Origin: Orientallactaga sibirica
Lineage: Eukaryota > Chordata > Mammalia > Rodentia > Dipodidae
DNA: 64,000 bases
Assembly: GCA_036365145.1 (NCBI GenBank)
Contig: JAEOAD010002566.1
Location: forward strand, 4,991,501-5,055,500
Direction: 5' to 3'
Shown here in pieces: positions 24,282 to 36,156 of the stretch (its first letter is position 1; every line of letters starts with the position of its first letter). The notes below the pieces were generated by a model. The model did not search any database. It was not told where the DNA came from and saw only the letters and a list, made by a program, of their open reading frames with translations. A program made the translations under genes and the position numbers.

Positions 24282-27200
24282 CTGACCTGGAATTCACTAT
24301 GTAGTCTCAGGGTGGGCTCGAACACTTGGCGATCCTCCTACCTCTGCCTCTTGAGTGCTGCCGTTAAAGGTGTGCACCACCACACCCTGTGCCCCAGTCT
24401 AGACTTTGGATCAGGGAGTGCTTCTGCTCTGTTGGCTGGAAGACTGAGTGCCAAGTACAGTCAGGGAGGGCTGGCCCACCCCTCCCAGACTGCAGGACCC
24501 ACGGCCGTGCTGTGCCTGACAGAAGTGGAGGAAGGCCAGGCTGGGAAGCAGAAGAGTTTCATTTGCCATCCATCTCCAGGATCTACCCTGAGGCTGACTG
24601 ATGGGAGGTGTGTGCGCTTCCCAGATGGGCCACAAGGTGGCACCTTCTACCCTTAAGACGGATCCACAGACCTGTAGCGCTGGCTTGAGATCCCTCAGTC
24701 CCTCTCTGAAGAGATCTTACCGTCCAGACCAGGCTGGTCTTGATCTGTTGGCCTTCCTGCCTCTGAGTGTGAGCAGCACCATGGCCACCTCCAGCCAGCT
24801 TCCATACAGTGAGCCCCACAGATGGAAACTGCCCCACAGGGCGGCAATCCAGTCATAAAGCAGATGGTCCCGTTGCCAAGTGTCAAGCCTGTGGAGGCCG
24901 GGCCAGGAAGGACATATACGGAGAGCCAGGAGAGCCTCGGTATCTGGGCACACAGGCTTCCTGGAGTGAGCGGAGTTCTAGCTAGTAGTTAGGAAGAACA
25001 TTCTGGAAGGAGAGAACCACCGTGGCAAAGGACAGACTGGCTGGAGCCCTGTGGGACTGGGGGGTGGGAGGAGGGAAAGGGAGAAGTCACAGGGCATAGG
25101 CCGGGTGGGAAGGTCCTTGGGGAGCTGGTCCCCTGGCTAGGAACGTTCTGTGAGGAGAAATTCCAGGCACACAGTAAAGTGGACTGTGGTGCTCCTGTGC
25201 TGCTCCCCTGGCTTCAGTGGTAACTCAGCCTCTTTTCCATCTTCTTTGAGAATCTTCTTTGTGCTGTTCTAGGAACCAAAACCTAGACATCATATCTCTT
25301 TCATAAACACGTTAACATATGTCCTTAACTTGTACAAACACTGAAAAACAGGTGCGGTACACACCTGAAACCCTAGTACTTGGGAGGTGGTGGTAGAAGG
25401 ATTGTGAATTTGAGGCCAGCTTGAACTACATAGTGAGTCAATTTCTTTAAAGACCAAGAACTGGTTATGCAAACTAGCGGTAGATCCCTTGTCTAGAATC
25501 CACAGTGAGGGGCTGGGGGTGTGGCTCAGTGGTAGAACCCTTGTCTAGAATCCACAGTGAGGGGCTGGGGGCGTGGCTCAGTGGTAGATCCCTTGTCTAG
25601 AATCCACAGTGAGGGTCTGGGGGCGTGGCTCAGCGGTAGAGCCCTTGTCTAGAATCCACAGTGAGGGGCTGGGGGTGTGGCTCAGCGGTAGAGCCCTTGT
25701 CTAGAATCCACAGTGAGGGGCTGGGGGCGTGGCTCAGTGGTAGAGCCCTTGTCTAGAATCCACAGTGAGGGGCAGGGGTGTGGCTCAGCGGTAGAGCCCT
25801 TGTCTAGAATCCACAGTGAGGGGCTGGGGCGTGGCTCAGCGGTAGAGCCCTTGTCTAGAACCCACAGTGTGGGGCTGGGGGGCGTGGCTCAGCGGTAGAG
25901 CCCTTGTCTAGAATCCACAGTGAGGGGCTGGGGCGTGGCTCAGCGGTAGAGCCCTTGTCTAGAATCCACAGTGAGGGGCTGGGGCGTGGCTCAGCGGTAG
26001 AGCCTTGTCTAGAATCCACAGTGAGGGGCTGGGGCGTGGCTCAGCGGTAGAGCCCTTGTCTAAAACCCACAGTGAGGGGCTGGGGGCGTGGCTCAGCAGG
26101 TAGAGCCTTGTCTAGAATCCACAGTGAGGGGGCTGGGGCGTGGCGGTAGATCCCTTGTCTAGAATGCACAGTGAGGGGCTGGGGGCGTGGCTCAGCGGTA
26201 GATCACTTGTCTAGAATGCACAGTGAGGGGCTGGGGGCGTGGCTCAGCGGGAGAGCACTTGCCTACTTTCCTAACACTGGAGAACCAAACAGCCGCCCTC
26301 TCCTCAGTTGTCACTGCACTGGTTCTGTAATTTCATCTGCTACTTGGTGTGAATGTGTCCACACTTCTCTATCTCGCTAGTCTCTTCCTGTTTTTTTTTT
26401 TTTTTTAAAATAGTATCCAAATATGGCTGCTTATTGACATTTGTTAATGTGTTTCTTAAATAGCTTTTAATATTTAATTAATTTGCTTTAGAGAGAGTGA
26501 AAAGATAGAGAGACTGGGCATTCAGAGAGAGAAACAGAGGCCTGCCAGGGCCTCCAGCTGCTGCAAACGAACTCCGATGCATGTGCCACCTGCCCTGGGA
26601 TGCGGATTTTTTGGCATCTTTTATATGGGTCCTGTGGAATTAACCTGGGTCATTTGGCTTTGCAGGCAAGTGCCCTAACCACTAACCCATCCATCTAGCT
26701 CAATATTTTTATGTATTTATTTGCAAACAGGGGAGGAGGGAGGGAGAATGGGCATGCCAGGGCCTCCAGCTGTTGCAAACAAGCTTCAGATGCATGTGCC
26801 ACTGCACATCTGGCTTTTACGTGGGTCCTGGGGAATCAAACCGGGTTGTTAGGCTTTGTAGGCAGGTGCCTTAGCCGCTGATCCATCTCTCCAGCCCCTT
26901 ATTTATTTATTTATTTATTTATTTGAGGTACTAAAGATTAAAGATTGAACTCAGTGCCTCGAAGCATGCTAGACAAGTCCTCTGTCACTGAGCTCCGCCC
27001 CTAGCCTGAGTGGCTCTTTGAGCAGCTGGATGCCAGTGTCTGCTCCTGGATCATGCAGTGGGAAGTTATCACACTTGGGGTGGGTGGAGGCCAGTTCACT
27101 GACTCCCTGTCTTTCCAGCCCAGGTGTCACCAGGTCAAACCAACCGGAATCAACTGGTGTGGGGTCAGGGTTCACAGGCTCCTGTGCCCCAGGATCACCA

Positions 27201-29457
27201 GCAGTGGACCAGAAGTGTGTGACAAGACACTTAGCCGAGACTGAACTGGGACAGTCAGTCCCTGTGACCTCGCCATTCCTGAACCAGAGGCTTCTGGGCT
27301 GGAGTGACTGGCATAGTGGGTGTGTGGGGCTTGGATGGCCTGGAGCCACAAGGTTAGAATGTGAGCCTTGTGGGATCCACACACCTAGCGCTGGTTCCTC
27401 AGTCGGCTGAGGCATGGCTGATTGACCAGGCTAGTTCAAAGTCAACCTGTCTCCATCCCAGTTGTTCACTCAAAACATGCTGGGAGCTGGAGAGATGGTA
27501 GTTCAATGGTCAACCTGTGCTTGCCTGCAAAGCCTAAGGACCCAGGTTCGATTTCCCAGAATCCATGTAAGCCAGATGTACATGGTGGCACATGTCTCTG
27601 GAGTTGGTTTGCAGGTGCTAGCCTGCAATATTTCTCGCCCATTCCCTCTGATTGGTCTACCCCCTCTCTTTCTATATGTAAATAAAGCTAAAATATTAAG
27701 CTGGGGCATGGTGGCCTTTAAGTAGCTTGGGAGGCAGATATAGGAGGATCTTGCTCTCCCCCTCTGGCTATCCTGAGACCCCTGGCTTCAGTGAATTCCA
27801 GGTCAGCCTGAGCTAGTGTGAAGCCCTGTCTGAAAAAAAAAAATTAAAAAAAAAAACCTGGGACTGGCTTAGTCCTTAACTTGGGAGGCAAAAATACTTG
27901 CCTGCAAAGCCTAAGGAGCCCAGGTTCAATTCCCTAGTAAATTAATAAAAACCAGATGCACAAGGTGGAGCATGTGTCTGAAGTTTGATTGCAGTGGATG
28001 GAGGCCCCATGCACCCATTTTGGCTCCTCCCAGATGGTGGGAGCATGTGTTTTTTGAGGGGCTGGAGCCCTTCTCCTCTTTTCTCCCTGTCTAATAAATT
28101 AAAAAAATAAAGAAATCTGGGTGTGGTGGCGCATGCCTTTAGTTCTAGCACTTGGGAGGTAGAGGTAGGAGGATCTACATGAGTTCAAGACCACCCTGGG
28201 ACTACATAGTTCAAGTCACCCTGGGCTTCTCTTCCTCTTAATCCTGAAAGAAAGAGTGAAAATACCTCGTAAAACAAAACAATAATAAAGAAAGAAAGAA
28301 AAATTTGTAAAACAAGAAAATGTGGTCTGGGGGCTGGGGCGTGGCTTTCCCGGTTTTCTTTGAGGGTCTGAGAACCTGTTAGAATCCCTTGGGCTGGGGT
28401 GGATTTTGGCCTCTGTGATGTTGGGCTGACGTGGCTCATAATATGTTGATCCACTTGTCTAGAATGCCCTCAGGATTCACTGGGGGCGCTGCCCCTCCGG
28501 GAGACCAGGCAAACCAGACCCCGTGGTCCTGCAGGGCATCATCCGCTCACTGAAGGAGGAGCTGGGCTTATTGCATTTTTGGGGGCTTTTGGACTGTGAG
28601 CCAGAACCCCAGAGACGCAAAAGGAGACACATCACCAGATCTGCTTAAATCCTCTTAACTCTTAGGGAGCAAGCACCTTATCTGCTAAGCTATCTTTCCA
28701 GCTCTTTTTTTTTTTTTTTTTGTTTTTGCTTTTTGTTTTTTTTTTTTTTTTTTGGTTTTAGGTCTCACTCTGGTCAGGCTGACCTGGAATTAACTATGTA
28801 GTCTCAGGGTGGCCTCGAACTCTCGGCGATCCTCCTACCTCTGCCTCCCGAGTGCTGGGATTTGCTCTTTGAGATTTGTGTATGTTGTTTTGAGGGGGGC
28901 TGACCTGGTTCCCAGGCAGGGATACACACCCAGCCTGGTAAGATAAAAGGGTGCTGTCAGGCCCAGACTTTTGAGCACTGAGGTGTCAGCCTGGAAGGCT
29001 GTAGTCTCAGGGGACTTGAACTCACATTGCCATTTTACCTCATCCTGCTAGGATTAAAGGTGTGTGTCCCATCGTTCCCAGCCCAGTGTGGGTGTGCCAG
29101 GCCTTCAACCACTACAGATAATCAGCATCTAACACTTTGTGCTTTTGGCTAATGTGGTCCTGGGGGGTCCTTGGCTTTCAGGCAAATGCCTTAGCCTAAG
29201 TCTTTTTTAAAAAACAGCTGGGGTGAGGTGAGGCAGGAAGGAGAACTGAGAGCTGTAACAGGGACCTGATAGGTCGTGAGAGGTGGGTCTGGTGAAGACC
29301 TTGGGAATCAGTGTTTTAGACAGAGGGAACAACATGGTGGAAGTACTGGGGTGTGAATGGGAATGTGGTGAGAACAAGGGGACTGGACCAGGGAGAAAGT
29401 GAGCTTCTGGAAAGGCCTTCTAAGAATGTTCATATATACACACACATACACACATAG

Positions 29458-29498
<41 letters not shown>

Positions 29499-32421
29499 CT
29501 GACCTGAATTCACTATGTAACCCACTTAAAAGTCTCAGGGTGGGCTCGAACACTGCCTGAGAAGCAAGATCCTCCAGGTCCCTCTGCCTCTTGAGTGCTG
29601 CCGTTAAAGGGTGCACCCCTGGAGTTCATGCCCCAGGCTGGAAAGACTTTGGATCAGGGAGTGCTTCTGTCTCTGCTCTCTTCTGGTGTCTTTCTTAAAT
29701 TAAAAAAAGACTCTGTCCAAGTGCAGTCAGGAGGGCTGGCCCACCTCCCAGGCTGCAGGACACACGGCCGTGCTGTGCCTGACAGAAGTGGAGGGAAGGC
29801 CAGGCTGGAGGCAGAAGAGTTTCATTTGCCATCCATCTCCAGGATCTACCCTGAGGCTGCAACAGGATGGGAGGAAGTGTTCCACCCCAGGATCAGGGTG
29901 TAAATTAAAATCTCAAAGGGGACTGGAGAGAGAGTGTAGCACCTTCTAGCCCTAAGACGGATCCACAGAGACCTGTATGTGTCTGGCTTGAGATCCCTCA
30001 GTCCTCTCTGAAGAGATTTTTTTAATCTCGTCCAGACCACTTTGGGGCTGGTAGGATTTGATCTGTTCTGGCCATTTTCCTGCCTCTGAGTGTGAGGGCC
30101 CCCTAAGCACTCCAGACACGCACCACTTTGTCCACCTCCAGCCAGCCACCTCGGTCTTTTGAGCCACAGGCAAGATGGAAACTGCCATCTCTCCAGCTTG
30201 TTCTGTGAAAAACATTGTCCCCTAGTGTTTTCCAATCCAGTACACAGATGGTCCCATCTTGTTCAGGGCTGTCAAGCCTCTGGAGGCCGGGCCAGGAAGG
30301 ACATTAGGTTGCCGGAGAGCCAGGAGAGCCTCGGTATCTGGGCACACAGGCTTCCTGGATGTCTCGGTGAGAGTGAGGGTTGAGCAGTAGGAAGGAAGAA
30401 CATTCTGGAAGAGATGGAATCCACCGTGGCAAAGGCACAAGATGTTTTAGGCTGGAGCCCTTTTAATGTGGGACTGGGGTGGAAAGTTGTGTGGAGGAGG
30501 GAGATGGGAGAAGTCACAGGGCAGGTAGGCTGTGGTGGGTGTGTTTTCATGTCCTGTGGGAGCTGGTCCATCGCTGTGGGATGGATGAAGCTAGTGTGTG
30601 TGTATACATGTGTGTTTTCTGTCGAGGATGGATGAAATTCCAGGCACACAGTAAAGTGGACTCCGTGCTGCTCCTGTCTGCTGCCTCAGCTGGGCCCGCT
30701 CGCGGGAGGAGGCGCTGGGCGGCCGGGTGGCCAGGAAGGCGCTGCGCAGCCTCTGGCTTTCCATCTTCTTTGAGGCACACAGTAAGGTTCTTTGTGCTGT
30801 TCTAGGAACCAAGCGCCTGAACATCAGCGCCATCTCTTTGGGGATAAACACGTTCGTAGGAAAATAAGAATGTCGGCGTTGGGGGTGGGTTTAAGCGGGC
30901 AGCGGGTACAAACACCTGAAAAACACTGAAAAACAGGTGGTCCCGTGGCCTGAAACCCGTTAGTACGGCCGTGGGGTGGTGGTAGAGCCAGGATTGTGAA
31001 TTTGAGGCCAGCTTGATGAGCTCTTGGAACATAGTGAGTCAATTTCTTAAAGACCAAGAACTGGTTATGCAGCAACCTCGACTCCTTGATCCTCGTAGAT
31101 CCCTGCTCTTCCCTTGCCTAGAATCGCCAGATCGGCTCCACCCCTCCTCCCGCCTTCCTGGGCCCCCCTCCCGCGCCCCCTCCTCATCAGTGACCCCCTT
31201 GGAATGGCCATGCCCCTCCATCGCTCCTGGCCCCCCCTGGGCTGGGCGTGTGGCTCAGCCCCCGGTAGAACCCTTGTCTAGAATCCACAGCGAGGGGCTG
31301 GGGGTGTGAAGGTAGAGCCCTTGTCTAGAATTTTCCTGGGCTGGGGCAGGGGCGTAGAGGGCCCCCACGGCCCAGGGGCTGGGGCGTGGCTCAGCGGTAG
31401 AGCCCTTGTCTCAGAATCCACGGTGAGGGGCTGAGGTGTGGCTGTGTCCCCCAGGTGTAGAGTCCTTGTCTAGAATCCAGTGGTGAGGGCTGGGGCGTGG
31501 CTCAGGGTGGAGCCCTCAGGAAGTGTGTCTAGAACTGCTCAGTGAGGGCTGGGGCTGTGTGTGCTCTGGCAGAGGCTGTCTAGAATCCACAGTGAGGAGC
31601 TGGGGGCGTGTCGGAAGGCTCAGTGGTAGACTTGTCTAGAATCCACGGTGAGGGGCTGGGGCGTGGCTCAGCAGTGAGCACGCCCTGGGTTGTCTAGTGA
31701 TCCACAGTGAGGGCTGGGGCGTGGCTCAGCAGTAGAGCCCTTGTCTACAGAACCCACAGTGAGGGGACATTCCGTGGCTGCCTGAGCCCTTAGATCACGA
31801 TTTCCTCATGTCTCCCATCCACTGGGTAGCCCTTGTCTAGAATCCACAGTGAGGGGGCTGGGGGCGTGGCTCAGCGGTAGAGCCCTGCTGTCTAGAATCC
31901 ACAGTGAGGGGCTGGGGGCGTGGCTCAGCCTGAAGGCCCTTGAGAGCACTTGCCTACTTTCCCACACACCCTGAACCAAACAGCCGCTCGGGCTCCTCAG
32001 CCCTGTCACTGCACTGGTTCCTCATCTGCACTGGAGTGAAGCAGCACTTTCCTAATCTCAGCCGAGGAAGGGTCTGCACTGGTTCCTGTGTGTTGCATCT
32101 GCTGTTTTTTGTCCAAAATAGTATCCAAATATGGCTCTTACTGTTGACTTTTTTTAATGTGTTTCTTCCAAATAGCTTTTATTTAATTTAATTTGTTTTC
32201 ATCTTTAGAGAGGATGGAAAGAGTCTGGCAGATAGCTCCTCATATTTAATTAATTAGAGTCTGGATAACTGGCATGCCAGGGCCTCTAGCCACTGTCCAA
32301 AGGAATGAGCCCAGACACATGCACCACCTCTGTGCATCTGGCTTAAGTAGTTAACTTCCCTGTCCTTAGGCTTGCATCAGCACCTTATAAGCTATCTTTC
32401 CAGCTCAGCCTTAGTCATCTG

Positions 32422-32457
<36 letters not shown>

Positions 32458-33552
32458 TTCTAGGGTGGCCTTCACTGTCTGGTCCAGGCTGACCTGGAAT
32501 TAACTATGTAGTCTCAGGGTGGCCTTGAACTCTCGGTGATCCTCCTACCTCTGCCTCCCGAGTGCTGGGATTAAAGGCGTGCGCCACCACGTCCGGCCTT
32601 GTTTTGCTTTTTGAGGTAGAGTTTCTCTCTATCTCAAGCTGACCTGAAACTCACTATGTAGTCCTTAGGGTAGCCTTGAACTCAGGGCAATCCTCCTACC
32701 TCTACTTCCCAAGTGCTGGGATTAATGGTGTGAACCACCATGCCCAGCTTATTTGTATTTTTTCATTGACTCCATATACTATACTTTGCATAAGAATGCA
32801 GTGGAAATTGGTAATTTTCAGTTTGGTTATGTCATATACATGCGTACATGTGCACACGTGTACACACACTGCTTCCGGAGCTTGCATCTGGGCCTGTTCA
32901 GCCGTTAGGCTGTACAAGATAATACCAGCCCAAACTATTCAAAGGGGTCATCTCATTTTGGGATATCTTTTGAGATTTGTTTCTTTGTATGTTGTTTTGA
33001 GGTAGTATCTTTCACCCAGGCTGACCTGGAACTCACTTTGTAGTCCCAGGCTGGCCTTGAACTCACGTAAATCCTACCTCTGCCTCTAAAGCGCCCGGAT
33101 AAAGGTGTATGTCACCAAGCCCAGTTCTCTTTGAGATTAGTTTTTGAGGTAGGGTCTCACTCTAGCCCAGACTGATGAGGAACTCTGTAGTCTCAGGCTG
33201 GACTTGAACTCACAGCAGCCATCCTCCTACCTCTGCTCCCAAGTGCTAGGATTAAAGGTGTGTGTCACCATGCCTTGCCTCTCTTTGAGATTAAAAAATT
33301 ATTTATTATTTATTAAAGGGAGAGAGAGAGTGAAAATGGGTGTGCCAGGGCCTTCAACCACTACAGATAACCTCCGGACACATCTAACACTTTGTGCTTC
33401 TGGCTAATGTGGGTCCTGGGGAATTGAACCTGCGTCCTTTGGCTTTGCAGGCAAATGCCTTAGCCACTAAGTCATCCTTCCAGCCCATAAATAAATATAT
33501 TTTTAAAAATTTTTGTTTATTTTTATTTATTTGAGAGTGACAGAGAGAGAGG

Positions 33553-33599
<47 letters not shown>

Positions 33600-34440
33600 T
33601 GAGAGAATGGGCACACCAGGGCCTCTAGCCACTGCAAATGAACTCCAGATGCATGTGCCATCTTGTGCACCTGGCTTACGTGGGTACTGGGGAATTGAGC
33701 CTCGAACTGGGGTCCTTAGGCTTCACAGGCAAGCGCTTAACCACTAAGCCATCTCTCCAGCCCATAAATAAATATTTTTAAAAACTGGGGCTGGGGAGGT
33801 GGCTCAGTGGTTAAGTGCTTGCTGTACACTGTGAGGACCAGCAGTCACTAAAAACCAGGCAGGGTGGAGTGCGCCTGTAACCCTAGCACTGGGCAAGCGA
33901 AGACAGGAGAATGACCAGGACTTGCTGCCTGGCTACTCTGGCCAAATTGGTGAATTCCAGTTTCAGTGAAAGGCCCTGTCTCGGGAAAAATAAGTAAATA
34001 AATAAGGTGGCGAACTACTGAGGAAGATACTCAGCGTTGACCTCTGTCCCCACAGGCACCTGTGCACCCGCATCCATAGAAACACTCACACACACACCAC
34101 AGGTGCAAAGCCAAAGGGGCATTATTCACTCATCAGATAAACCCAGAGATACACACTGTGCAAAGGCTGGAGTATTCACTATTTATGAAAAACACCAGCT
34201 GTCCCTAAACAAGTCTACAAAATTACAAGTTAACCCACGAAAAAGAACCTCTGGGGCTGGAGAGACGGCCTAGCGGTTAAGGCATCTGCCTGAGAAGCCC
34301 AAGAACGCTTGTTCAAATCTCCAGGTCCCATGTTTAGCCAGTGCAAAAGTGACACAAGCACGCAATGTTGCAGATGTGCACAAGGGGGTGCACGCGTCTG
34401 GAGTTCATTCACAGTGGCTGGAAAGGCCCTGGCACACCCA

Positions 34441-34484
<44 letters not shown>

Positions 34485-36109
34485 CTTTCTTAAATTAAAA
34501 AAAAAGAACCTCTTTCCATCAAAAGACACTATTCAGGGATGGAGAGATGACTTAGCGGTTAAGACACTTGCCTGCAAAGCCTAAGGACCCATGTTCTACT
34601 CTCTAGGTCCCATATAAGCCAGGTGCACAAGGTGACACAAGCGCACAGGGTCGCACATGCATACAAGGTGGCACACGCGTCTGGAGTTCAGTTGCAATGG
34701 CTGGAGGCCCTAGCGCACCGATTCTCTCTCTCTCTCTCTCTCTCTCTATCATTTAAAAAGACAGTATTCAAAGAAAAGCGAGACTACCTAGAGAGTGGGA
34801 AGTTTCTGAAACACATGAAATCAACAAAGGGTTAAAATCCAGGCTGTGCAAAGACCTCCTAGGAATCAGTAAGAAAACACACTAGCAGAAAAAAGGAGCA
34901 AGGCAGGCAAACAGGCAACTTATAAGAGAGATCTGAACAATGTTAACTATAAGACAAGGTGCTCCACCCCAGAGGTCATCAGGGAAGTGTAAATTAAAAT
35001 CTCAAAGAGGGGACTGGAGAGAGAGCTCAGTAGCTTAAGGCACTTGCTTGCAAAGCCTGACTGCTGGGTTCAATTCCCCAGGACCCACGTAAAGCCAGAT
35101 GCATAAAGTGGTATGTGTCTGGAGTTTATCTGTAGTGGGCCCTGGCATACCCATTTTCCCTCTCTCTCTCTTTAATAAATAATAAATAATATTTTTTTAA
35201 TCTCAAAGAGAGGCAAGGCATGGTGGCACACACCTTTAATCCCAGCACTTGGGAGGCAGTGGTAGGATTGCTGTGAGTTCACATTGTTCTGTGCCATTTA
35301 ATGTTTATTTATTTGAGAGAGAGAAAGAGGCAGATAGAATGTGTGCACTAGGGCCCCTAACCCCTGCAAACAAACTCCAGACACACGCACCACTTTGTCC
35401 ATCTGGCCTACATGGGTATTGGGGAATCGAACCTCGGTCTTTTGGCTTCACAGGCAAGTGCCTTAACCACTAAGCCATCTCTCCAGCTTGTTCTGTGCCA
35501 TTTAAAACATTGTCCCCTAGTGTTTTCCTGGATACAGTATACACAGTCCACCACCATCTTGTTCAGGGTTGTGTGGATCTCCTCTGAGTAGACAACCACA
35601 GAAATTCATTTTGTTCTGTCAAGGGACACTTAGGTTTCCTTCTTAAGAAGCTTCATGTTGCCGGGCGTGGTGGCGCACGACTTTAATCCCAGCACTCGGG
35701 AGGCAGAGGTAGGAGGATCGCCGAGAGTTCGAGGCCACCCTGAGACTACATAGTTAATTCCAGGTCAGCCTGGACCAGAGTGAGACCCTACCTCGCAAAG
35801 CCAAAAAAAAAAAAAAAAAAAAAAAAGAAGCTTCATGTTATTTTCTTCAGGGCTTTGTTAAGCAGGGTTGTTTCTAGTGAATGGAGACTGAGATCTGGCT
35901 GGGAAGGGTGGGTGAGCAGGGGAGAGCCAAGGCAGGCCTGGCTTTGTGGGGTGGAGATGGTCAGACCGATGGCATCTTTTAGAGTCAGAACGCACAAGAC
36001 TCTGTTCCCATTCCTTAGCTCCTCCCTGGGAAAATGTACCCGCGTCTTTGCTGTGGGATGGGTGAAAGTTGTGTGTGTGTGGTCATGTCTGCGGTGAGAT
36101 GGATGAAGG

Positions 36110-36156
<47 letters not shown>

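Larger units (their letters stand above)
26520..32300 (+). repeat. Mosaic second copy of about 21.6-26.5 kb, interleaved with fragments of about 32.4-39 kb
   Basis: Backbone matches in order: 26520-27000 to 21640-22080, 27000-27480 to 22085-22545, 28100-28300 to 23100-23300, 28470-28620 to exon 5 at 23449, 29215-29510 to 24005-24290, 29760-29840 to 24490-24580, 31262-31925 to the 25488 minisatellite, 31970-32280 to 26280-26520. Between these are short pieces that follow a second locus in order: 28862-28892 (32967-33003), 29090-29200 (33340-33465), 29893-29935 (34987-35030), 30190-30270 (35485-35575), 30540-30640 (36050-36310), 30690-30762 (exon 6, 36440-36530), 30815-30910 (36750-36980), 31070-31240 (37405-37600), 31760-31785 (38990-39015). 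Coordinates are approximate. The likeliest cause is a merged consensus, not biology. Confidence 0.75.

Noticed and set aside
25488..26262. CRISPR-like regular repeat array
   Set aside because: Units abut with no spacers, the unit is a tRNA-SINE head, and the genome is mammalian.
30479..30805. 108-codon plus-strand open frame including part of CCDC61 exon 6-like sequence
   Set aside because: It falls in the interleaved mosaic and fuses pieces of two loci.
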